In this document: positions 1-10,812 of the stretch, one piece after another
Position numbering within the stretch: position 1 is the first letter of the stretch
How the letters are laid out: each line of letters starts with the position of its first letter
DNA from: Pezizomycotina sp. ARF18
Lineage: Eukaryota > Ascomycota
Direction: 5' to 3'
DNA: 64,000 nt
Assembly: GCA_002224055.1 (NCBI GenBank)
Contig: AZLU01000048.1
Location: forward strand, 55,757 to 119,756
Translations under genes and position numbers: made by a program
The notes under the pieces: generated by a model
Told to the model about the DNA's origin: nothing
Database searches by the model: none
The model's input: only the letters and a program-made list of their open reading frames with translations

Positions 1-732
1 AAAAAACTTCGCGAACCGCCAGTTCGGCTGCGAAGACCGTTTACTGTCTCTCAAGGTGGGAAATCGAGCCGTGGCTTTAAAGTTTAGGCCCCCTCTCGAA
101 CGTAATTTTAAGGGTCCTTGGGGTCAGTTGGTCACGAATTTGTTGCACAAGGGGTCGTAAAATATATAACGCCGATCGCTAACCTGCGCTTGATCTCGCC
201 ACCACCGTTGGGATCGTGAGCAAAATACGACCAGTGATCTGTAATAACGATCTGTAAAAGGAGCGAATTGACGATAAGGCTCGTCAACCAGGATTACTTC
301 CAGTGCCTCGCTAACGGGGTTTGCAATTTGTCCATTTTTGTTTTTTTTTGTGGATCTCGAGACACAATTTGCCTTTCGGATACTTGTTTAGACTGCCTGA
401 CCCTAGCGAGCTAGCAAGTTTGTGGAAATTCCTATACTTGGCAGAGGATCGGAGTTTCAGACGAACCCCTCGAGTATTTTCCCTCTTGCCATATTGCGTA
501 CAGCGCTATGGAAGCCCAAATTTCAAATCGACAAGGGCCAAATTAAGCCTAGAACGGTACACTGCCACAGCGCATACCTGATACTTTAATTTTTTTTTAT
601 AAAAGGCTGATCGGAAAAAGTAGACGTTTTCCACGGGTAGCTTTTCCATCGTCCTCCATTCGTTCAAATCCAAAAGGGGCTCTCCCAGCATTCTCTCCCT
701 CCCCAGCGGAGAGGGTCAGTATCGCGAGAACC
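1..732. other. Intergenic, no gene seen
   Basis: I see no credible reading frame here. The longest open stretches have no recognisable motif and overlap in opposite directions. The last 100 bases are pyrimidine-rich and run into a well-placed ATG at 733, so they may be the leader of the next gene. Confidence 0.5.
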
Positions 733-1583
733 ATGGGTTCCTCGGGCCCTCCCGCAAGCAAATTGCGCCTAGCGACCACGACCCTTCCAGAATCTCCCCC
801 CAGAAATAACGTACCAGATCCTCCAGCACCTGTACCATCTCTTGCCCCTAAGCCGCCTGTGTACCGTCGAAGGAGTCTGCCGCCTTTTCCGCTCATCCTT
901 GCTCAGATAATCCTTGACAACCGCTTCCCGCGCGAATATTACGTCGAGGAGCCGCTAGACGACGGCGATCACGACGCCGTCGACGGTGCCGCGAGCATGA
1001 CAGACGGCAATTCGGAAGATTCGTTCGCCCACCGTTTACCCCCACGAACGTGGAAACCAAGGCGAGCGCGGACTCCTCGACCATAACATTTGAAAAATTA
1101 ATCAGGATGCGGGTAAGGAAAGCCAAGATCGAAAACAGCGATCCCCGAGTGAATCGGGTATTCTACATGCTGGAGCTGCCGCTTCCGCCCGAGCACTCGG
1201 ATCCGCTGATGCGGCAGGTGAAACTGAAAAACATTTACGTCTCACACATCTTCGGTACATCCTCGTGGATCTCGAACGTCGTCCGGGGACGCCGCTTGGG
1301 ACGAGCCGGTTTCTAACCACAGCTTCGATACAATCATGTTGGAGGTAAGTAAGCTGGTAGGGAGAGTCAAAGGCAGCGTCCTATTAAAGATTCATAAGAG
1401 GCCCGTTGAAAAAACAGTATTGGTCGAGGACCTCGTCATGGGGTTGGTGCATTGGTGCGAAGATTAGAGGATGGCGATGCGGATGTGCTTAGCAGGATTG
1501 AGAACAGGAATGTTCGAGGATTACGCTGGCTCGAAGACAATGTATTCGAGGTAGAGACCAGGATTAATCTGCTGTACTTGTAG
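733..1583 (+). pseudogene. Family copy A: F-box-like hypothetical protein, frame-broken
   Basis: The ATG at 733 lies in a good context (ACCATGG). The first 50 residues are Ser/Pro-rich. A short hydrophobic helix (FPLILAQIILDN) with the motif FPREYYV follows; copy D at 10.1 kb has FPKEYYIL. The frame then changes near 1,050, and the new frame carries the family motif DPRVNRVFYM at about 1,155-1,185. Two further frame changes lead to a tail containing LEDNVFEVETRINLLYL, which stops at 1583. A GTAAGTAAG donor near 1,344 may start an intron. No function is known. The F-box link rests on copy D, whose N-terminus looks like an F-box. Copies B and C lie nearby on the other strand. I see the motif and coding texture; the breaks could be decay or sequence error. 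Confidence 0.5.
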
Positions 1584-2104
1584 ATGCCGTGACTTGACTT
1601 GAAGCTTTTTAAAGCTTTTAAGTGATGACGATTCTTTGTGGTTTTCGAAAGCTAAAAGGTGTGGCTTCTGTATATGTCGCTGTATCTCGTTATCCGTTAT
1701 TCTTTTGCGATTTTGTTACTTCACAAGTTTCCTTAGTTCTTGACGATTTTGCTGTACATACGCTTGCTTGAATAACTATTGATCGTTCAGAGGCTTAGGA
1801 GTAGCAATATAATAGTACCCCCCCCCACCCCCTAAACCGTTGCAATATAATAGCACCGTCCCTCCCCCTGTTAAACCATCATAAATAGTTGGCGTCATGT
1901 CCTGCAGCATGTGACATTTGCTCATGCGTGGTATAGGCTCGAATCCGTAACAACCTCGAATACATTATCACTAACCCATCGCAAACCCCTGACCGTTCGG
2001 TTCATACCCTTTTTCAATTTCAGCGCGTTCCTTCCTCTCGAATTACTGCTCCCCATCTAATCAACTCCTCGAACACTTGACCAACCTGTACGTTTATCGT
2101 CGGT
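1584..2104. other. Intergenic with C-rich tandem repeat
   Basis: Nothing codes convincingly here. The stretch holds the imperfect 38-base duplication annotated separately and separates family copy A (+) from copy B (-), which converge on it. Confidence 0.4.
1804..1879. repeat. Imperfect 38-base tandem duplication, C-rich
   Basis: Two adjacent units begin GCAATATAATAG at 1804 and at 1842. Each continues into a C-run followed by AAACC. The units differ by a few substitutions and by C-run length. Confidence 0.7.
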
Positions 2105-2440
2105 TTAAGGCGTTCGGCTCCTTCGGAATTTAACATCTCTGTCCCGGTGGTTGCTCGAGGCACTCGACATGTCGACGACGATTTCTTTGCTAGGAATGTT
2201 CGTGAACGGCCTCTTCCTACAAGGGGGTCCAGTGGAACTCTCCTGTGCACCCGCGAAGGTAGTGCAGAGGTAAACGTTTTTGAAGAATATTTCCTTGTTC
2301 CTAGGACTTGGCCGCTAATCTCGACGTTGAGCATGTACGCGAGCCTATGGATCTTCCCAAGGTCGTTCACGGCATCCACCCGTTTCGAGGGTGGGGCTGG
2401 TGTACTCGATAGTAGTGTGAGTATCTGTCACAAGATATAT
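2105..2440 (-). pseudogene. Family copy B: fragment of the same F-box-like family
   Basis: The minus strand reads VNDLGKIHRLAYMLNVEI at about 2,375-2,320, close to SNDVARINRAFYMIDMPL in copy D. After one or two frame changes it reads EIVVDMSSASSNHRDR, matching EITIDMSSAYNYDKR in copy D in the same order. The frame ends at a stop at 2105. No F-box N-terminus is visible upstream; an AT-rich island begins at about 2,455. I infer a truncated paralogue in inverted orientation to copy A. Function is unknown. Confidence 0.5.
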
Positions 2441-2454
2441 TACATATATAAGGG

Positions 2455-2640
2455 TAGAGTTAAATAATTAGTTTATATATATATAATCTTTTATTATAAC
2501 GCTTATATCAAGTTATTATTATTATTATTATAATAATTATTTAATTAATAAAAGGGATAAAAACTAAATAGTAATACTACTATATTATTTATATAACTTT
2601 TTTAATAACTTTATGCCTTGTATGTTTTTAGGGCTTAAAG
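2455..2640. repeat. AT-rich island with ATT microsatellite
   Basis: About 185 bases are almost only A and T, including a run of ATT units near 2,513-2,530. The composition resembles the RIP-affected sequence at the right end of the window, so it may be a short transposon relic. No element family can be named. Confidence 0.4.
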
Positions 2641-3081
2641 TCTTGTTTGAGCCCTATAAGTTTTTAGAGCTCAAAATCACATGATCCTGAACCCGGCGTT
2701 TTATAGTGTCGAGCCTACAGTGTCGTTTCAACATTCTTGCGGGGAAAGAAGCAATTCTCCGTACTGCCGGGCTGGGGGCATTGCTCCTTGCTGGATTGAA
2801 AAACGCCGTTGGTGCCGTTTCGACTGCATGATCTCGTCACACACATCTTGAAAGACTCGATGACGATCCCGAAGAGCGTAGAAGGACGAAAGCGGAAGAG
2901 TGAGGCAGAGGTGTCGATTATCGCCGTTTTCAGTTCAAGGGGAAGATTCTTGAAAGAGGGACGAAGCTGCCGCGATTCTTTTCTGAAGTTTGTTCTCCTA
3001 GATGTAACGCCATGATGTACGATCTTGTCTTTTCGTCGCTAATTGAAAGAGGCAGAATGCGTGGGAAAGGAATATTAGAAG

Positions 3082-3112
<31 letters not shown>

Positions 3113-3457
3113 GGGGGGGGGGGAGACAGCGATGAATATTTTCTCTTAACATGGTATTTCAATTCACGACACACGATTGAAAACGATCAAATCGCGTTCA
3201 AGCTCTGACGAAACATCATCATCCTACATGAACGAACCCTAATCCAATGTCTCCAGCAACGTGAAACTAAATATTCATTGCTGTGCAGGATGTCACGCGG
3301 TGTTCCAGTCCAAGTCGTTTGTAGTTTGAGCCGAGCTTAATTATAACTGCAATTCTAAATTTTTCATCGTGATGGGCACATCTGCGTATAAATTGTGAAC
3401 CTGCCCACCCGTGTTGCCAATTTTCTAATTTCGCCACGAGGGTCCTCAATAGCACTG
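2641..3457. other. Intergenic, includes A23-G19 tract
   Basis: No gene is supported here. The stretch contains the long A-then-G homopolymer pair at 3,082-3,123. An open minus frame at 3,267-3,455 could be a second exon of the secreted-protein candidate at 3,458-3,733, but I could not find a junction in the right phase. Confidence 0.4.
3082..3123. repeat. A23 followed directly by G19
   Basis: Twenty-three A residues run straight into nineteen G residues with no interruption. The G-run could form a quadruplex. It is a polymorphism or assembly hot spot rather than coding sequence. Confidence 0.9.
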
Positions 3458-3733
3458 CTAAGAACGCACCTTCCGTACTTCAGTATCCCTTCTCAGACTT
3501 CCTTGAAGCGATCTCCTCGCGAAACTCAAATCCTTGGATTCTACTACTTCGCCCTTCGCACTGCGCAATATCGAACCGATCCCGTTCCTGTGCTTGCTGA
3601 CTGCCCCGGAGCTACGCTCGACATTTTGGAATTGATATACCTCCAACAGCCCTTCACGTCTTCTAACCGCCTGCGCGGAGGTCGTATCCGAGGCGAACAA
3701 CAGTGTTACGGTTACCACGACGCCTAGAACCAT
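3458..3733 (-). CDS. Small secreted protein candidate
   Basis: The ATG at 3733 opens a clear signal peptide: a hydrophobic stretch MVLGVVVTVTLLFASDTTS followed by a likely cleavage site after SAQA (residues 20-23). The mature part is about 69 residues, basic and Ser-rich, without cysteines. A donor-like AAG|GTGCGT sits just before the stop, and an acceptor TACGCAG lies about 85 bases on, leading into a frame with one cysteine. The phases do not join cleanly, so the 3' end is uncertain. I recognise no domain. The signal peptide is the only strong evidence. Confidence 0.4.
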   Translation of the reverse strand: MVLGVVVTVTLLFASDTTSAQAVRRREGLLEVYQFQNVERSSGAVSKHRNGIGSILRSAKGEVVESKDLSFARRSLQGSLRRDTEVRKVRS

Positions 3734-4461
3734 CGTCGCCTAGAACCCATCCAACGATGCCGCGAGGGTACACAGAGCGCTATACTTTGATTGACCTGAG
3801 CTCGTGAATACCCGGGGGTACCGTTATATACCCTGAAAGCGTCGGATTAAAACTTCGACGCGACACCGTGGACGATATATCTTACGAATGAGGATGATAC
3901 AACCCATTTACAGCTCACCTATGTTAGAGAGCCGCGATGAAAGCCAAGTTATATAAGATGCTAGTGGACGTATCCGGGACGTACGGAGATGCCGAGTTCA
4001 TCATGTTCATAAGATTGCTGGATGAGATACAGCGTGGGAATAGTGTAATGAAGATGGGAGTAAAGGGTGGAGGGGTACCTTGATGTTTGAGAAAGGCGGA
4101 AAATAAGGACTTTCAGGGATTGAGAATGGTGGAAGGGATTACTATGAATATGGAGGACTTTGAATGTTTGCACGATGTTAAGTAGACAACCGTTCGGCAT
4201 TGATTTTCCGGCAATAACACAGCAAGACCGTAGCATCCGAGGCAAGAAGATCAATACTAACATGTATCTAGATAATAGTAGTCAATGTATATCTAGAGGC
4301 TAGAAGCACCAGCTTACTCGATATTGAAGATTGTCCATCGTTTCAATCTTAAACGTTATTCCACTAATCCACTTCAGCCTTCTAAACCTCTGGTTTTTCC
4401 GCCGTCTAAACATGCTCCTATCCCTCCTATATTCCGCTTCTTCTACGCTCTCAGTGCATTA
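3734..4461. other. Intergenic, no gene seen
   Basis: The longest open frame, minus 3,961-4,263, has no motif and a composition typical of non-coding DNA. I see nothing else. Confidence 0.45.
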
Positions 4462-5323
4462 TTAGACCCACAGTAAGCGCCAGAAGCGTCCATAGTCCTG
4501 TGCGAATGCTAAGATTCCCTCAAAAACATCTCCGATGTAACGTATTCCTGCGTTACACCAAATACCTGCCGCCGCCTCAGCCAATCTCCGCTCGTGGATC
4601 TTCTTTTTGTCAATATTGATAATCCTCGAGCCAGTGGGTTCCCGACTTGCTTGGATAGGTCTATCGTTATTTACCCGACTTGGCTCTGTTCATCGGTTCC
4701 CCCAAAATGGCTATAGAGGCGTCCTGCGGTGGTGTTGCCACCTGTTTCGTGATCAGCACTTTGTATCCTTTGCTTACAATAAGCTTTGAGGTCCAATACT
4801 TGCTCCTAGGGAGTACATCCCATCCACCCATAGGAAATTCCGCCATGTACAGCAGTCTGTTGACTCTTGTGACATCGTTACCCTCTTAATTGAATATTTT
4901 TTTTGCGATGGTTTTATGATATAGGCCTTTGTTATCGTTAGAATACCCCAATCGTCGGAATAACTCGTAGATAAGTATAGGCTGTATCAAACGAGATTTT
5001 GCTATTTGTATCACGTATTCTGGCATACGGACGTGCCAGGCTGCCTGTACGAGGTAGCACGTCGGGAGCCTATAGTCCTCGAGGATCTTTTCATGGAGGT
5101 GCTGGACTTCTCTGTCTACCATTCGTATCTTGGCAAAACGAGACAGCGGGAGCTGAAAATACAGGTAATCTGCCATCAGCTTCTGATCTCTAGGGGAAAG
5201 TTGTTGAGTTGATGAAACGTCACCGTCGTCCCGCTTAGCACTGTTGCTGCCGGTAGGTTCACAATAAGTATAGGCCCAAGTAGGTTGTATTCGACCGCCA
5301 ATGCCGCCAGTGGTTAGTTTAAG
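4462..5323 (-). pseudogene. Family copy C: longest coding stretch of the local family, interrupted
   Basis: A splice acceptor (TATCTTAG) at about 5,324 opens a frame that runs about 145 codons, including QPTWAYTYCEP and LSPRDQKLMADYLYFQLPLS. It meets a TAA at 4,886-4,888 and continues in the same frame through the family motif DVTRVNRLLYM (about 4,870-4,840) and SKGYKVLITKQVATP. It then shifts frame near 4,655 and ends with LAFAQDYGRFWRLLWV, stop at 4462. The shift sits between two copies of CAAGTCGGG about 25 bases apart, too close for an intron. A possible first exon (ATG at 5412, donor GTGTAC) joins in phase. A faint resemblance of GYKV..QV.TP to MutS domain I is probably chance. Confidence 0.5.
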
Positions 5324-5513
5324 CTAAGATATGTTCAATGAGGCGTATGATTTTTGTCCAGAAAATTATCAAGCAGATTGAGACCTTTCACAAGTCAAGA
5401 GTACACATTCATCTGACCGGAATGGAATAAAGTTGATGCAATAAGAGGTTGCTATAAAAAGGAAAGAAAAGAAAGCAAAAAAAAGCAAAAATGATAACAA
5501 ATTAAAAAGCTTA

Positions 5514-7247
5514 TTACAGCGAAAGAAGCGTCGTGGGAGTAGGAGAAGAAACTCCCGAAAACACTAGAGGTGTTTTGGGATCGATTACCAAGTATTCAAA
5601 TACGCCAGCATGCCAACGGTGAGCAGGCGAAGCTATAACCCGTATAGCAACTTCAAATGCTTGTACATATTTGATAATTGTCCAGAATCGTCTCTTGAAA
5701 GTTTCGTAAATACAGTAGAAAGCCATGTAAAATATTAAAGGGGATAAAATAAGTAAGATTAGTATTAATACCTTCCGTTTCCATGCTTGGCGACGTGCTG
5801 AGGTATCATGTGTCGACTGGAGATCTTGGTCAAGGCTGTATCGAACCGGTCTAAAAGGCTTGTTCTCTTCCTTCATCATCTCCAACTCTGGATTAGATAG
5901 GTGGCTGGGACCAGAACCGAATGAATCGCTCGAGGGCCGTACTTCTGTCGTAGAAACAGTTTAGCTGCCTGTCCCATTCTATCAGACCTTCCACCCCATT
6001 CTTCTCAATGTCTCGAAAAGCAGCGACGTCCTTTTTCTCTTTTGCTCCCTCGCAAGGCCATACAAGCTCCTAAGCTGTGGCATACAGACGATCCACAGCG
6101 CGGTGGCGCACTGCGCGATAGTCATATAGTAGCCCCACGCGACCCAGGTCCACGACCCCGGAAATTCTGGTCGAGAGGTTCGAGACCATAAGTCCCAGAC
6201 AACAAACAGCGCCCATGATGTTCAAAAAGCCGGTGAAAAACACGGCAGCGGAAAGCTTTTCCCATACGGTCATCTTTTGCATGCGATAGATTATAATCAG
6301 GGGAATAATGTAGATGACGAGGTCGGATTCGATGTTCATGCCCACTCAGATGCGAGCATTGCGAGGGTGGGACGGCAGGCAAAATTTGTCGGCCATGCCC
6401 TATGATCTCATTTAGCATGAGTGTGTTCAAAGTGAGGTAGACAGAGGAGCTAACACCCTTACCACTGATCCTTGATGGGACATATGAACAAGAAGAAGCA
6501 TATCGGAGGATGGCTCCCGTGGCGGTTGAGAGCCATCCAATATGATATAGCCAGAAAATTTGGGGTTATATGCCCTCGGTGATAGGTTGTGATAGAGCAG
6601 CAAGAGGTCGGCTTTATAAAGTAGATTGAGGGTAAAAAGAGCCAATCGATAGCATAGATAGTCTGTAGTGCAAGAGGAATCATTCCAGGTTACTTCAACT
6701 GGTTCCTCTAAAGTATTTGACGGGGCAAAGCAAGGGCTTAAACAACATATTTATTCGGAAAGGGGATTCGTCAGTGTATTGGAGCTACAAGCCTGTGATA
6801 TGCTTCCCTTGGTGTACTACGAACCTTCTGAACTATGATTAACTCATATAATGGTCGCTTCAATATGAGAGTGGGCATATAGTGAAAGATATCATAGTCA
6901 TTGTCAATGCTAAACACAATAAACGCATCCCAGGAAGCGAGCCAGGCTCCGACGACGAGGACGTCCCTGTACCAGGCAACTTGTCTGAGTCCTCTTACGT
7001 TGACGTATAATCTAGCGAAGAGAAGTAATGTCGAGACTGCAAAGCCGTCCACGAGAAAATCTACATAATAGGTAAGTATGAATGCACGCTGCTTGGTAAA
7101 GGGAAATTCAGTGAGTGATTTTCTTACGATGAGTCCTTCCCCGCTCCAGGTGTCATGTCCCGGCGGTCTCTCCGCCAGAGAGGGATTTGTTGCATTTATC
7201 AAACTTCCTAGTGATTGGCTGGTATCTATTTGTGTATAGTTGAACAT
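5514..7247 (-). CDS. R1: fungal rhodopsin-domain integral membrane protein
   Basis: The ATG at 7247 begins a short extracellular N-terminus (NYTQIDTSQS). A donor GTAAGAAAATC near 7,129 has the same 11 bases as the first donor of R3. Membrane segments follow: VDGFAVSTLLLFARLYV, then VLVVGAWLASWDAFIVF, then IYAIDWLFLPSIYFI. The hallmark DLVIYIIPLIIIYRMQKM (about 6,325-6,270) leads into FFTGFLNIMGAVCCLGLMV and WIVCMPQLRSLYGL. The C-terminal tail is hydrophilic (SSDSFGSGPSHLSNPELEMM), and the true end may be a donor near 5,770 rather than 5,514. The Fung_rhodopsin family is seven-helix and largely uncharacterised; some members are linked to CFEM receptors and infection. Several frame changes occur, about one every 250-300 coding bases. 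Confidence 0.75.
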
Positions 7248-9225
7248 ATTAGAAGGAGTTGCTTGTAAGATAGTTTTTTCCTTTGAGATAGTTCAGAAGA
7301 GTATTGTGATGAAATCGTTCTCGAATGAAATGGCCGACCCTCGCAGAAGCGTAAAATCGAAGTGTTTATATATCCCGTCTCCGGTGTTCATCGTTCTTTT
7401 ACTGAAATATTTTGCTTGATACTTGAGAAAGAAGGGAAACCCCTCGCGGACCCATCGTAGCTGTTGTTGTGGGTAGCGTACGCCCCATAGCGTTACATAA
7501 CCTTGCCCAGGAGTCTATCTTGTCCGTTTCGTCTACGTTTCCCACAACCAAAAATTAGCACTCAACAGACTTTTTTCATCGGGATAATTATTATGATACC
7601 TTATTTCCGGTGTATTGGTATGAGTTTCTAAGATATTATGGCGTAATTTAACAACTGGGGGAAACAATCTGCGTGATTATATATTGCTATCAGAGTCGCG
7701 TATCTACGTCACGTAAAATACCTGAGAGAAAACAGATGCGCTTTGGCGCACTAGTGCCTTTACCAGCTGGAAAAAGAAAAAAAAATTATACTACCTTTAA
7801 TACAGTCATTGCTTTGTAAGGTGGGTTGGCGCGTTCTCAAAGCAGAAACTAGGGAACTTTCGGAAGCCTCCCAGCACACCAAGATCAAACCGTTGAAAAC
7901 CAGTTAAGATTATCACCGAAACCAGGAAATCTTTCCATATATCAAACACTACTGTGAGATGCCTAAATGTAGGTCTCCGGGCGCTGTCAGGTATCGTCTA
8001 ATACTACACTTAGAAACGTTGAGGTGGTTATCTAGCGTCTAAATTTCCCGATCAAGAGCCCCTAAAGATCACCCGAAGGGTCAAGGGTTTTAGCGTCGCT
8101 TCGCGATTCCAGGGCATACGATTAGGCCTCGTTTAGACCCCAGGAGCCTTGAAAGCCAGCTATTTTCTCCGTGGTGTCGGAAATGTAAGCAGTCTTAACA
8201 GTTTTGGAGGCTGCAGTAGTTTTTTTTTTTTTTTAAAGAAAGTTACAGTTATGTTAAGAAATCTTTTATTGGTCGTGCCACGATGTGTCTCCGTCCGAAG
8301 ACCCGGTTCGGGCCTTACACCACAAAACATCTATTGACTCATGAAAGTCTATCTTAGTTTCATGAGCTTTAATGTGGGGCTACTCCTTCCAGTGAAATAT
8401 CAGCGTCGGGCTGCATAACATAATGAAAACGCGTGAGAGTATATTATCTAGTACGGTTCTTTCCATTTTGTATTTTAAGAATCAAAAATTAGCATTCTCT
8501 ATTTCAAGATTCAAAAAATCAGCACTATATTTCAAGAATCATAATCTCTTACCTTTATTTTCATTCTTTATATTAAAAAATTAATGAACCTCTCCCATTA
8601 TTGCTAGTCAATTTATCGATAATAGGGATTGAGAAAAGAGATCATTTAGATTGTCCGTGGTAGTCTTTGAGTTTTTTTCGTCATCTCGCCTGCTGATCTT
8701 ACCACCCACTTCACTCCTGGCTTCTCGAATATCGGACTCAAGAACAAGCTTCCAGGCATTTTTCATGCTTCAAGCCCCGCTAATCTCTAACCAGCCGCAT
8801 TATATAGGTTATTTGACAGCCTATTCTCGTGGACCTCGGTATTTTGATCCAACAACGAAATTTTTGGAAATTAATCTATTTCGAGGAGAAAATGTTTCGA
8901 TATTCAAGATAGTTTCGGCTTTTCCCTCGTCAATCTGCGGTAAGCTATCTGTGACCGGAAGCGGCGTCAAAATCTATATATTCATGCAAATCTAGAGATT
9001 TCTTGGGTTCAATGAAAGCAATGGTTCACGGTTAAATGACTCGATGACTCGATGAATAATGGCGCGTTAACTTTATACCTCAATAAGGACATTTGGATCG
9101 GACTGACTATGAGGTCTCTTCGGTTTACACGAGGGATGATCGAGAGAAGAAAGCGGAGGAAGGCCGAGGTGTCCTTACGGCTTAAACGGCTCCTTAATTT
9201 GAACAACCGCCTTGAATTCTTAGAA
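7248..9225. other. Intergenic, no gene seen
   Basis: About 2 kb without a convincing gene. Its longest open frame, plus 8,651-8,995, has no homology I recognise. A T14 run occurs at about 8,220. Confidence 0.45.
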
Positions 9226-9700
9226 TCAATGTTGAGAGGCATCATCCTCCTCATAGGGAAATAAGACTCCCACCACAATTGCCATGGATACGAATGATCC
9301 CGCAGTCAATGCGTCCAACTTCTTCGCATTATTCTTTGGCGAACCATTCTGAGCTGTGCTGTTACCGCCAAACGTGGATCCACTAGTATGTAACCCAGGC
9401 TTAACCGTTTCATCAGTGGGTCCCGCTCTTTCGACCGTGCTCGTCGATGTCTTCTAGTATTTGACGTGTTGCTTGCCTTGTTGTTGGAAGGTAACTTCCA
9501 TTGCCACCGGGTTGTCCAGGCTTTCCCGCGCACCATCCGCATTTTGAGTCCCGTCATCGTTATTGTCGTGGGTTTCTCGTTTGTATTTAGGGCCAATGGA
9601 TGCTCGGCCTCCAAGGAGATGGCAATGGTTGAACCGCTGGGGCCGAGTAAAGTATTTGTGGCGGAGCTAGACGTTGCAGAGCAATAAGAAACCAAAGTTA
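9226..9700 (-). CDS. Possible Thr/Ser-rich surface protein with C-terminal hydrophobic segment
   Basis: The 3' part reads in one frame through TVERAGPTDETVKPGLHTS, GNSTAQNGSPKNNAKKLD and then a hydrophobic segment ALTAGSFVSMAIVVGVLF, with a short tail ending DASQH at 9226. This layout (Ser/Thr/Asn-rich spacer, then a terminal hydrophobic stretch) fits fungal GPI-anchored or single-pass wall proteins. The tail after the helix is charged, which suits a single-pass protein better than a GPI signal. The upstream half (SSSATNTLLGPSGSTIAISLE, then DDGTQNADGARESLDNPVAM) sits in other frames, so a break or intron lies near 9,440-9,560. The start is lost in or beyond the AC repeat. Confidence 0.35.

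Positions 9701-9704
<4 letters not shown>

Positions 9705-9731
<27 letters not shown>
9705..9731. repeat. AC dinucleotide microsatellite
   Basis: Thirteen AC units in a row. The open reading frame that appears to start inside it on the minus strand begins in the repeat itself and is not a reliable start. Confidence 0.9.
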
Positions 9732-10136
9732 TCTGATATATAAGTAGCTTACGAAGTGAGACTTCGAATACTTTACAAAACTGGCGAATAAGTATGTCTC
9801 ATCAGTGTATTATACAGATTTGCATGATACTTATTTTGTATAAGAAACTTTTTAGCAAAACTACCAAATAAGTATATATCCTTAAAGACCAGTATATACA
9901 TACTAATTCATTGCTACAGTCTCATTCGCCCAGTTTTACGGCGATGGAACTGATGGCCCCCTAGAGAAGCTTACTAATTCTGTTTGATTTCTGAGCCTCA
10001 ATCGATTTGACATCATAGCGTGACCCCACCTTTTTCCATCGCTCTGTTTCCAGAATCCAATATACTGTTTTCCGTTGCTTTTCCGGTTCAACTATCTGAA
10101 CCCGTCTTAGTATATTTTATTCTGCCTGCGACAAGC

Positions 10137-10812
10137 ATGTCGTCGCGCGACCCCTTCTTAAAGTTGCCGTCCGAGCTGACATACCTATTCTCAAGGATCT
10201 TTACCTTCGACTTCCCTTGTCACGTTCTGCGTTTTGCAGCGCGTTAGCCACCTCTTCAAACAACTACACGATCGGATTTCTGGTAGAGCGGGAATTTCCG
10301 AAGGAATACTACATCTTGAAAGCAGGAGACAAATGGCAAGAAACGGACATAGAGGCATCTGTCTCCCCGCCTGTGATGGAAAGACTCTGAAGGCTAGTCA
10401 AAGGAGCGCCACGGCGGTCAACGTAACCAAGTCAACATCGAGCCAAGCAACGACGTCGCCAGGATCAACAGGGCTTTTTACATGATCGATATGCCACTTT
10501 GCCGTGATAACTTCGACTATAAAAGCCCAGCGGAGGATTTATGCTCTTTCAAAGAATATTACCTTCACCGCGTGTACGGGACCGAGATGCTCCTAATGGC
10601 GAAGAAGGGGGCATACCATTAGCCTTGCCTTTTGGACCCATCCGATTACCAATTCGAATCCTCCGCTCGAAGAGATCACTATCGACATGTCGAGCGCCTA
10701 TAATTACGATAAGCGGCCCTTGCCAACCCTGGAACAGGAATATGCGCTTCTGACGGTGAGAAACTTCCGGGAGCTACGTCCATCGCAGTGTTTGATGTTT
10801 TTGTCGAGTTAA
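10137..10812 (+). pseudogene. Family copy D: F-box-like protein, best-preserved copy
   Basis: The ATG at 10137 opens MSSRDPFLKLPSELTYL, a typical F-box start, and one base of frame change near 10,230 leads to QRVSHLFKQLHDRI, the usual second F-box helix. F-box domains bind Skp1 in SCF ubiquitin ligases. Next come FPKEYYILKAGDKWQE, a further frame change, the family motif NDVARINRAFYMIDMP (about 10,450-10,495), then CSFKEYYLHRVYGTEMLLMAKKG. A final frame (LEEITIDMSSAYNYDKRPLP, ending RPSQCLMFLSS) stops at 10812. All segments are on one strand in order with strong coding texture, so I infer a single gene of about 220 residues with three or four frame breaks. This copy ties A, B and C to the F-box group. 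Confidence 0.55.

Noticed and set aside
4640-4880. Resemblance of copy C (GYKVLITKQVATP) to MutS domain I
   Set aside because: Only about a dozen residues agree, no other MutS domain is visible, and the neighbouring motif groups the sequence with copies A, B and D.
9306-9728. Minus-strand frame beginning MCVCVCVC
   Set aside because: Its first codons are the AC microsatellite and its start codon is GTG; the likely protein is in other frames further along.
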